NCBI RefSeq assembly: GCF_964656455.1
Contig: NC_135723.1
Coordinates: 101,199,283 to 101,263,282, forward strand
Length of the DNA: 64,000 nucleotides
Origin: Halichoerus grypus
Taxonomy: Eukaryota > Chordata > Mammalia > Carnivora > Phocidae
Direction of reading: 5' to 3'
Shown one piece after another: positions 46,506 to 58,500 of the stretch; position 1 is the first letter of the stretch; the number at the start of each line of letters is the position of its first letter. Position numbers and translations under genes: made by a program. Below the pieces are notes generated by a model that was given only the letters and a program-made list of their open reading frames with translations, was not told the origin of the DNA and did no database searches.

Positions 46506-49500
46506 CTGCCCACGGCAAAGACACAGTGTGAGAGAGGCCGGGGGCGGGGGGTCCTGCCTCTATCTGCCCGATCCGCAAACCCTGCAGACAGCCAACCTAG
46601 CAAAGCACCCGAGCCACGGCCGCCCCGTGGGCCTCGGACAGAAGCCCACCTGGGGTCCCCACGGGACAGGGACATCGGCAGGCAACGTTTTCAGGCCGCA
46701 CCACATCTGAGGAAGGGGAGGCCGGCCGGGAGAGCTGCGTTCCCACACCTCCTCGCGGCTCCCCCCACCCCCACCCCCAGGCCTTCCTCCTCCCCACCTG
46801 GGGGAGGGACCAACCACCCCTGCCGGCTGACAGCTTCTCTTCTTCTTTCCTCACTTAAAAGAATGTTTAAAAAAGGTCTACTTAGGGTCAAGTTACTGTG
46901 CACATCTCAGACCAGCCCTGCTGCCCTGGAGCCCAAGCCCCCGACCCCCCCGACTCTGCCAGAAGAAGGGGAGGCCCAATCCGAGGGCCTTCTGTCACAA
47001 ACGTCCTAAGTGAGGGGCTGTTTGGAAAGACTTCCTTTCTACACTGAAAGGGAAGACACCAACATTTACTGGGTAGCTTCTCTCAGTAACAAAACCACTT
47101 AGTACCTTCTGTTAGGTACTTGCAGAGTTCTTCAGGGAGACTTGCGCCATTTCATATAAATGAAGCAGAGACTCGGAGAAGTTAAGTGACCTACTCAAGA
47201 ATACTCAGGAAGGGGAAGGAAGGACCCGGAGCTCGGGGGGTCTCCATCTGTCCCAACGCCCCTGGTGGTCGCTGGCACCACGCTGGGTTCTCACATACTT
47301 TGATTTACTCCTCGAGATACTTCAAGATGCGCCGTGAGCATTGGGTAAATTCTTGATTTAAAAAGGGAATTTGAAAAAGACCCAAAAATACAAGAAATCA
47401 TCACCTAGCTCTGATCCAAAGGGCTGGGGGGTTCCAACATAGATACTCAGGCCCCTCATCCCCTGGCCCAGGAGAGGCTCTTACAGAAACCCGCACTGCT
47501 CAGCGGCACCGCTTAGAGCACCTCGAGATGTGTGCTGATCGCCTTTGTGGAAGACAGATCTGGGAAACATAAATAAGTGGTCTAGACTAGTAATAATTTT
47601 AACAGGTGAAAGAGACCAGAGAAACAAATGTCGAGTTCAGCATCCAGCACTTTGAAAAGATTGTAACAAAAGAGCCAAATTGAAAATCTGTTGAGAAAAA
47701 CCTGTAAGCTTGTACTGATGCTAAGTGCGAATACAGGAGATCTGGACCCACATGCTGCCCCCAAATCGGCCGCCTGCAGCCTTCCAGTGGCCTCGCGTGA
47801 GCATCATGTTCCTGGAGACCACAGAGGCCACAATCCCATCAGTGGGATGACAGGTAGAATCTTTAAAGAGAGGAATCCTGTCAATCTGTGACCAAGGGGG
47901 TCAGGCAGGAGCCCGAAGACACAGGGAAGTGATGCCACATGGGTGCTGCGGGGATGTGTGGAGTTTGGGAAGCACAGAGCGAGGGAATCGGGGGGAGCTG
48001 GTAGTCCACACTTGCAATGCTGCCACGAGGAGGAAGGCGGCACGTGGATGTCCCGGGTGAAGTGACGGGGTGGCACCCTCTGACCCACCACCAGGAAGAG
48101 TTTTTCTAGCACTAAAGCACTGGACAACCCCCGGGCCGGCCGACCGCATCAAGCAGCGAGCTGCACGCGGGGGTATGAGCAGAGCAGACGGGATCCCACA
48201 CTCTTACCTCTTCTCCTTTCTGGATTCTCCGGTTGGAGCTGATGATGATTTTGTGTCCTCTCTCAAAAGTCACCACTTCAGCCACACAATTAGGCGCACA
48301 CGAATGGTTGATATACCTGCAAGCCACCGTGTCAGATACTACTGATTATGGAACAGCTGGAAGAAGCTTTACAAACATTCAGTTCGTAGGGAAAACTTTT
48401 TCCTGATTACATTTCTACGTGCCCATTCGTAGAACAAGAACACACACAATTTTAAATGAAAATTCTTTTCAAAACTTATCTGCCCTGAATTTTTAATCAT
48501 GGAGGCTGTCATGGGCACATGGACCCACTGGGCAGGACTTCCTTGACCAGATTCCCGTTGCCTCACCTGGCAGGCCCTCCTGTGAGTGTCGCATCGATCA
48601 CGTGGTCATTATCCATGCGGAACATGTACACACCACGGTTCTGAAAGAGAAAAGTCAGAAACTCCTCCACGTGCACGTTCAGAGCAGGAAGACTCAGCTG
48701 CGAGTGAATGGAAACAGCCCGATCGCACTCACTGTGGGTGTCACACAACCACGTCAGGGGACATGTATGTCCGTGGTGGGAATGGAAATCAATGCATCGG
48801 GAGGTTGCTCGCAACGCCAGGCTCATTAATCTACAGCTGTATCTATGTGAACAATAACACCAACTAGATAGGGTGAGACTGACGGAAAAAACAAGGAAAA
48901 CACAAGAATATCCAGATGTTAAATAAAAATCTTTTTAAAAAGGAGGGGGGTGCCTAGGTGGCTCAGTCGGTTAAGTGTCTGTGTTTGGCTCAGGTCATGA
49001 TCCCAGGGTCCTGGGATTGAGTCCCGCGCCAGGCTCCCTGCTTAGTAGGAAGCCTGCTTCTCCCTCTGCCCCTCACCCTGCTCATGCTCTCTTGTGCGCG
49101 TGCATGCACTCTCTCTCAAATAAATTTTAAAAAATATCCAGATGTGGCTTCTGTTCAAAACAACCTCACAGGACAGTGCGACTTGGCCCTGTTTCCAGCT
49201 TTTCGATGGCACAGGGACAGAGGAGGACTGGCCCTTACCTGAGACTCATACAGTTTCTCTTTTCTGTTTGCAACTTCATTTCGAATGATCGTGCCGATAT
49301 ACTCGATGACCATGGTGTGCTTCTCGATGTCCCTAGCAGCATATAGGCCCAGCCCCTGCAAAAAAATAAAATAAAAAATGGGAAAAATGTGTGTGTATGT
49401 ACTTCAAAAATCACTTTGATTTCTTGGACAACAAACCTGATTCCCTTTCATACAAAGGCCACATCAAAAGCCACACTGAAGATTTCACCTGAACTCGAAT

Positions 49501-52500
49501 GGTCTTTTTTATTGAATATACTATCACCTGAAACAATCTTACCACTTAAAGTCATGCCATTACTATCCTGCTTTGTGTCTTTAACTAAATTCTGAAGGCA
49601 TATTTACAAAGCTGTACCACTGACTGGCCACCACATTCTGCCAGGCCATCTTCTCTTCCATTCATGCCAAGATCCCACCAACTAAACAGGCTAATAGCTT
49701 CTGGTGTTTATCCCATTACTGTTTCTAAAAGAATATGACAGGACAATAAACTTAATCGATAAGAAATAGGGCTAACCCAAGGGACTGTGAATACTATAGT
49801 CAGGTTTCGGATTTGGCTAGGAGTTCCTGGAAGCCAGAGCAAAAGGAGAAGCACAAGTTACTCTGCTCTAATTACCAGGAAAGCTGGAAAGAAATAAAGT
49901 TCTTCAGAAAGGTGACTTTCTCCCGTAATTTGAAGTTCGGAGGCCAGAGAGAAATGTACGGGAATGTGACCTGGCGAGAAACACTGCCGCAGGTCTCTCA
50001 TTTGGCAGCTCGTACTATCTACGCTAGAGGCCTAATAAATCACAGACTATGATTTGTTTATGTACTTTTTAAAGTTTTTAGCATTACGAATTCTGGAAAA
50101 ATAACATACTGAAAAAAATAGATAATTTCCATGAATATGTGATATTTTCTTGTCCCAATGTGAGTTTCTGCCTTCTCAACTCCAGCTGGCCGCCAGAAGA
50201 CCGCAGTAACCAAGGAGGGAAGAGCGTGTGCTAAATGGGGAGCCTGCCAGGTACAGTGCATCAAGCCCCGCCGTGGGGCACACGGTACCAGAGGCCCGTC
50301 TCAGAGACTTTGGTGTGTCAACTGAGTTATCTTCTGGGAAAAGAAATTTTATGCAATTTATCTGTTCAATTCCAGACATAACTGAGGTGAATGAACCAGA
50401 ATACACAAAAAAGTAGTATGTATAGAGATCAATATAGTTTGGTATAAGAACAGACAAGATCAGTGAAAAAGAACAGAGAATCCAAGTAGATCCATGCATA
50501 TGTGAAAATTTAATGTGTAATAGTTATTTAGTAGTACGGTGCAGTCACAATTCAGTGCAACATGGAAGGGTTATTTACTAAATGGTGCTTTTCAACTAGT
50601 TACTCAATGGAAGAAAATAGTCTTAAATTAACACTTAAAATTTCTGAAATCAAGAAATCCAAGAGACTACATATACAATAAAATCTACTGTCTTAAACAA
50701 GACTAGAAACTACAGAAAATTATGTACATTTAACTATGCAAAAACAAACTTTTATAAGAAAAAAGATACCATACTTCCTAGTAGGCATGGGGTGTTTGGT
50801 TAAGGGAGAACATCTATTAGCACAAGTTCTTACAAATTAGAAAATGGGCAAAGGATGAATATGTAATTCACAGAAGAGCAAATCCAAACGACAAGCATGA
50901 AATGCTGCTCACTGGTGAGCCGTTAGAAACTGCAGTGAAGGAAGCACTATCAGGCTGGGGGAAATATAAAAGGGCAGCAGCATGACAAATGGGGAAAGAA
51001 GAGAGAGTGTCTCCCAAACGCAGCAAGAAATGTGCAATGACAGCCCTTCCGGAAAACCAACAAGGTCTGCTAAGATGAAAAGTACATACGTACTTTTACA
51101 CAGTAATCTGACTGGTGGGAATATTCTCCAAAGGAGTGAATATATCAATACGTGGGGATATTTGTACAACATATTGATGGCAATGCTATTTTGGGAAAAA
51201 CTGTAAACAAAATAAATGTTCACCAGTCGTGGAACGGTTTACTTAATTACAGTTCATCAACATCAGGGAACGTCACACAGCCATTAAGGAGAATGAAAGA
51301 ATGAAACAGAGCCACCTCAGTTGCTCTGGAGGATAAGTGAGAAAAGAAGACTGCAGAACAGTGTATGGGAATGAGTCCACCGGAACATCCATCACAGACG
51401 TGCCTGCACGGTCAGGACAGTGGCAAGGAACACACCGAACACGGGGGTTAAGAAATCACTGAAATGACAGTAAGGGAATAAAAGTGACACAGAAATAGGA
51501 ATGGTAACAAGTAAACAAGCTACTTGGGAACATTTAAAATGGAAAAGTAACTGATGGAGCAGATGAGAAAGACACACCACCAGGAGCGGACGGACCCAGG
51601 AGCTGGAGAGGCTCCATTCTTGACGCAACAGCAGAAAGAAAAGAAAGATACCGTATGTGTAATTTAAACACACAGTATCAGATAAAAAGATCAAGAGCAG
51701 AAAGAGCTCTTAGTTTTTTGTTTTTTTTTTTAAACACAAAAGAAAGATCAGCAGATAAAGTAGAAGCCACAGAACAAGGACAAGGGAACCAAAACCAGAA
51801 GGGGGAGAGAAGGAGGGCTATGGAGACAGAAGTTCCCGTCTGTGTTTGCACTGGTCATCTGGGGGCCCCACTGCAGGGGCCAGACTGAAAGGCACACTTA
51901 GCAGGTCCCAGCTGACGCTGCTGCTAGTCTGGGGTCCACCCTATGAGAGCCCAGATCTCATGGGTCCGAATTTGTCTAAAGGTTCAAAGAGAAAGAAATA
52001 GAGGTAGGAACTTGCAAGAATTAATACAGAAACACTTCTCAGACTGAAGGCCACAATGCTCCAGGTCGAAAAGGGTCATCAAATAAGGAAAGCAATAAAA
52101 AAGAAAATGACCCGAACCTAGGCACATTTATTGTATGATGCCAAACATCAAGACTAACAAGAAGATCCTAACATTTTCTCAAGAGGAGAAAAAAAGTTCC
52201 AACAAAGGAACAAGAATCCGAATTGAGTAGAGACAATGGAATATAGATCAGATTTATATTCTGAAGGAATCACAGTGGGTGTGAGTGGGACTGGGCAAGA
52301 GGAGGCGGGCAGCCAGACCCACCGGCCATGCACACAGACGCTATGGCAGGTAAACACTGTGGCGGAGCCAGAGCGTGGATCGAGAGAGCTCTTCTGAGGG
52401 GGAAGGCAACAGAACACTTGAGGATGCTCTGGATCTGGGCATATGGGGCCAGGGTACACAACTCGTGGACGGGGACAACACTTAGGATAATTAGGCTTAG

Positions 52501-55500
52501 GGACTGAGATGTTTGGCAAAGTAAGCTTTATACTTCCATCCTGGGACATCCAAGGGGAGATGCTGAATAGGCACTGGGTTCTTTAGGTCAGCAGTTCAGC
52601 AAGCATGGACTATGGATATAAATTTACATGCTTAGCCTGCAGATGATCTATAAGGTATTCCACAATCTATGCACCAGAAAATACAGTGCTCTCATGAAGA
52701 GATGGCTTCCAAAAGAGAACTCCCCATACTGGAGCACCTTTTGAAAAATATTTTCATTTGTATTTCTCACAAGAATTTGAAACAGCTCTAGTGAACGCTC
52801 CACAAATCCAGTGAGTACAAAATACAGTGCTACCTGCTTCCCATGAGTGCTCATCGAGATGCAAAGATGTGGATTCCAGAGGTCTTCCCACTGGGGGAAG
52901 AAAAGCATCCATGCTCAAAGAGACGTATTCAGTCACTACTGTTACAAACTAACAAGATGTGAATGGATTTTAAAAACAGGATTCTAATCCCGCAGCCCGT
53001 GTGAAACCCTTCTTCACATATGGATGCCAGCATCTTCTGACCGCCAGACCCCGCCCTGTCTCTCCTCTTCCCAAGGACAGACTATTTCCTTACCTGGATA
53101 CGAGACCGGGCCAGATAGACGTTGGATTTCCACTCGGTCTTCATCTTCCGGTACTGCGAGGACTTGGAGTGGACGAACTGCTTACTGTACGGCGCGTTCA
53201 GCTCCCCCGTGACCGTGCTCTGGAAGGACTTGGAAGTGCTGGTGCTGTTCAAGGTGTGAGGCCTGCACACGATGGCGCGTCAACAGGAAAGAGTAAAAGG
53301 AAAACTGAAGATATCTCCGAATAACGCCCCAGGCCACGCGGATTCGAACTCTTACTGACAGGAACACACACGGAAAGCCGCCTAGCCACACGGCGGGTTC
53401 TCCGATGCGGTCGGCACGGACACAGCCAGAGACAGCAGGGTTTGTAAGCAGCAGACAGATCAAGCACAAAAACCACTAATACGCCTAGAAACCCTGGGCT
53501 GTACTATGTGAAGTTAAAACAAAATACCTTAACACAAACCTCTTGACATGGGCACTCATTTTAGGTTCGGAACGGGCACAGCCTGTGGGGTTAACGGCAA
53601 GAGGGAGTTCCATGAGAGGATTGCGGCCATACCGAAAGGTGTAGTTCTCACACGCCTCAACCCCAGGGAGCTGAAAAGGAGCGAAACAGACACAAGGTTA
53701 ATTTATTTGACCACGACTGCAGACAATCCTGAGCTGGCCCAAGGGATGGCCCAACTTGAACTTTTGTGGAAATAACTTGTCAACATATTCCCTGGGGACA
53801 AAATGGTCTTTTAACTTATGTTAACATAATCAGCCTGCACTCAGATCTAGTTCAATATTAATACACAGATTTCAGTTTCAAAGCGGGACTTTCATAAACT
53901 CTGGCAAATGCTCCTTGAAGAAAAGTATTAACCCAAAGAACCACCAGAGGCCAGCCAACATACATGCCTGTGTGACTTCAGATCTGATTATCCCAACCCA
54001 GTGTGTCCTGACTTGCAACTTCGTTCTTTCAACTTTCATATATTTGGAATTTAAAAATTAAATATAGTTAAAAATCATTTATATGGTTTGCTGTCTTGAT
54101 TTCTCACTTCTTCCAATTTGACTATACAATGAGGTTATCACACTCAATGCCCCAAGAGTGCAGGTGGTAAGTTAAGGTTTACCTGTAAAATAATTTTTTG
54201 TTAAAGGCCTTTTCTAGAATACACTTCTTGTGAACATATTTCTCTATAGACATAAAAGATTCATATCATTTAGGCAGAGCTCTACCAAAGAAAGCAAGTA
54301 GACCTAGAACTTAGTGGCTTTTTGGGTGTCCTCTGCTTCTCCATAAAAAGAGAAAAAAAACAAACCCCACCAACCATCGATGATTTTTTTCTTGTTCAAA
54401 ATAATGCCTTATAATCACGCAACTTCTCAAAAGCATTGTGTGCAGACTCACTGGCAAACACGCTTATAATCTTAAAAGATTGCAAAGAAAGGTCAGAGAA
54501 GACCCAGTGCTCCTGCGGTCACTGCCCTCTGGTGATGGCCGGGCGCGGGGGCAGGAGAGTGGCTACAAACACCCGGGGGTCAGGGTCAGTGCAGGAAAAC
54601 GTGAGGAAGCAAAGGGGACAGTAGTCCCCTTACCAGCACTGCCTGAGGACAAAACAGCGCCCCTGCCCTTCCCTCTGCCTCATCCGCACCCTCGAAGAGA
54701 ACCTGAAATTTGTGAGCCACCTCCCTGAGGGAACGTTAACATTTACTGAGGTGTCCAGATGAATCAGATGCCTTGAGACACACGAAGAGAGCAAAGTGCT
54801 CCCTCAGAGTATCCTATTACAGCCCGTGTCAAACGGTCACACTGGGGGGGACCACTACGTGCAACCACAAAGGCTCGCCCGACGGCACATCGGGCCCGAG
54901 GCACTCACTGACTCCGCGATCCGTGCCACTGCAGATACCGTGAGCCCAAACAGATCTTCTCCCTTTAGATACGCTGGAAAAAGCTGGAGCATTTCAGACT
55001 GTTTTCTCACACATGCCACAGGCTCCAATATTTTATCCCAAACACCTACATATGGCCAAAACAAAAACAAGACAATTTAGAACAAACTTGCTCTCTGGAA
55101 AACAGGATGCAGTATAAAACAGCAAACTAAAGACGGACCAACCACTCAAAGACTTACCAGTTTCCAGGTAAAGCCTTGGAGGTGGTAATCTAACGACCCT
55201 GCTATTACCTGCTTATCAAATGGCAGTTTATTTTGAAGACTTTATGAAATGTTGGGGAAAAGAATGTGTTCCATTAAGGAAATTAAACAATGAAAGTGGA
55301 AAAGAAAGTTTAATGTAACAAATTCATGCAAGAACTTAATTCATTTTCACACAAGGTGCCTAACTTTACATTTTTAACTGATTAATCTAATTAGCAGTAC
55401 TTAGAAGTATGTTTCTTTCCCCTCAGATTTAAATTAAAATATGAAATTGATATTTCCATTGGAATTATCTTCAGGGCATTTTCAGACTTTTTTTTTAAAA

Positions 55501-58500
55501 ACAGCTAGACTTTAAAAAAAAAGCAATTCCCCGGTACTTTGTGCATCAATAAAATGACAGCCTACAGTCGGAATTAAGTGTCCTATTTCTAGCTCCAAAT
55601 TTGTTTAATAGCTGGTAATACTCATAAAAGACAACGTACACAATATGCTGTAAATACGGCTTCCTGCCTTCTGCCATTAGGAGAGTCCCCAACGCAAACA
55701 ACAGGCAACCTTTATCTACAAATCACTGCTTTATCAACTGTGCTCAAATACATATTCTGATTTCGAGTCAGTGTAGCAAGTGCCGAGAAGGTGGCACAGC
55801 AGAGACAGCAGGGACAGTCACACAAAGAAGCTAAGCGTCGTGTCTGTAAATGAAAAATCCATGTCTGTTTTCATAAAATATGACCCAAAGAGCGAAAACA
55901 AGGAGATACGGACATAACACACTCAGCAGCCGGCTCTGCAGGGCACACAAGCGTGCGTCTCACCTTTGGGCGAGGAGCCACTCAGGACGAGATCGTCGTG
56001 GCCCTGCTCCACGATCCTGACGGCGAACACCGGCCGCCCGTCCCTCTCCTCGATGGAGCACAGGTAGCGGCAGCGCCTGTTGGCGTAGCGGGTGCTCCAG
56101 TACAGGCGGCTGGCCTCGTAGCCCACGGGGAAGAGCGCCTGAGCCGAGTGGAACGCCTGCATCTGCTGCGGCAGCAGCTGACCGATCGTGTGGAAGATAA
56201 GGCTTCCGACACGGAAGGTGTGGTCACGCTCCCCGCGCTGCACGATGCTAGCGATCTGTCGCACCTCGTCACGTTGAACGTAGACCCGTCTGAAGACTGC
56301 GAAGTAACTTAATTCCTGCTCATGAATTCCCTTTGGTTTGTGCATGGGACAAAGCATAGTTTTATCCTTAAAAAACATGCATTGTGCTTTAATGGCGCAA
56401 GTAAAGTGATAAATGTTGGTGCACCGAAATCGGTGACAGCCGCTGGTGGCGCCCATCTTATGGCAGAAGACACACTTCATCTGCAGGCCCCGCCTCAGCG
56501 CCAGCTCCACGTTTATGAGGGCCCCAGCCTGGGTCTCATAGACCTCCGTGGACCACAACGCACAATTCAAGTGGACCCACAGGTCTAAGTCAAGGTTGAG
56601 CAGTCTTGCTGGCCCATCTGTCAACCCATCTCCCTCCTCGTGACAAAAGCAACACTTCCGGTAGTCTTTGGGCACAGGGTCAGGTTTAAGGGACGTGCCC
56701 AATTTCTTCAGAAACTCATCTATTTCGTCCTCACAAGGGGGTTTGAAGCTCCCCTTGGGGATTACAATGTGAATGCTCCACTTCTTCCACTTCATCCCTC
56801 TCCACTTTTTATTGATTGGCCTACAGTCTTCAAACCCGCCGTGGACAGTCCTGAGCCGAGGCTTTAACTTGACCGTTACCTTGAGCTCGTCTGGCTTTGC
56901 CTCTACTTTGGCTGCTTCAAACGCCGGAGGGAAAGTGATGGGGGGGGAAGCCGGGGAAGAAGCTTCTTCCTGGAGCTGCGGGAGACAGTGCACGTCCAGA
57001 GTGGAGATGTTGTTACTGTACTGATGAAACGCCTTGGAAGGCGTCTCTTTCACAGGCGACTGCGGCAACGGCGGGGCAGATTCCTGCAGTGAAAGGGAAC
57101 AGGAGTAAGGAGAGCAGCTCATCCCCGAGCAGGAAGCCAAGCAGCAGGTGTCACGGGGCCTGTGCCCCCAGGGTGGGGGTGGGGCACAGGGACAGGGTCT
57201 CCGGGCTGAGCAGAGGCGGACGCCAAACACCGAAGGTGCTAACAAACACCCACGGGCTGACGAGAGCACAGCCGGGTCGGGAGTCCCGCCCCAGGCCTTC
57301 TCGACAAGGCTGCATCTCTGGAGAATGCTCTGCTCCTAAACCTTCTTGGACACTCCTCTCTAACCATAATAAAGCCAGAAAAATCAATGCTGAAGAGAGG
57401 AGCTAGTTTAATTTGTACAATGGAACGGTGCTTTTTGTTGGACCAAATAAAACTTCAGAACATAATCTTCTCTGAGCTTATCCCCACTCTCCGAAATTCA
57501 TGTCTGTTCATCTCAGGCTGAATTAATTGGCATAAATGTGAAGAAAGAAGGGGCAGTGGTCCCCTATCAACATACATCACACGTGACTCTTCCCTGGTGC
57601 TGCCCAGCTCTGATCCAGCTGCTGGAAGAGGTGAGCTCAGAGACAAGCCCCAGGACTTTCTCTCTGGGTACCCACAGGTTCCTGTTTTCACACACCCCCC
57701 TCCACGGGGTATCTGAGAAGATACACCTCACATAAATCCAGGAGCACGCAGGAACTGCACACCAAATTTAAAAATTATCTGGTAAAAAAGCAATTCCTCC
57801 TCTTATAGAAGCTGACATATTAATTTTTTAAAAGATTTATTTATTTTGAGAGAGCATGAGCAGGGGGGAGGGGCAGAGGGAGAAGCAGACCCGCTGCTGA
57901 GCAGGCAGCCTGACGCGGGGCTCGATCCCGGGACCCTGAGATCATGACCTGAGCAGAAGGCAGATGCTTAACTGACGGAGCCAGCCAGGCGCCCCAACAT
58001 ATTTTAATTTAAAGTCTAAACCTATTTGGCATATAGCTTGATTTCATTATACTGGAGACTACTGCCTATTACAAAAATAAGTCTCCAGAACATTCTCCCA
58101 GAACAGACAGCAGAGCAATGATATGCAGGGAGGAATGACTGGTGGCACCACAGCATGGGAAGGCTTCCTTCAACACAAACAGTCAAAAATGTCTACCCAT
58201 ATCAACCACACATTTAGATACATTTAAATCACACAGAATCAGGTACAGCAGACCATTTCCACCATGACAAGCAAAATGCTTTCTCCCCCAAAATACAGGA
58301 GTAGACTTACAATGTGTTTGTGAACAGGTTTTCCCATCAGGTAAGATCAATAAAAGTTGTAAGTCTTACCGTTGTAATTAAAATAAGATATTTATAATTA
58401 AGTAAAACTAAAGATGTTATTAGGATTAGTGTTTTATTCAATTCTGAACTTTTAAGATATAATTCAAGTCTACCCCCCTTCTCATCAGATAAGCTGAATT

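Noticed and set aside
52648..52908. 86-codon minus-strand frame with a protein-like composition
   Set aside because: It does not match KMT2C or any transposase motif that I can recognise, and it has no splice context. It may be a diverged repeat, but this cannot be supported.
55923..57269. Single 448-codon minus-strand ORF taken as one gene
   Set aside because: Only 55,964-57,083 is exon. The N-terminal ~62 codons and the last residues are intron read-through, because splice sites and conserved residues define a KMT2C internal exon.
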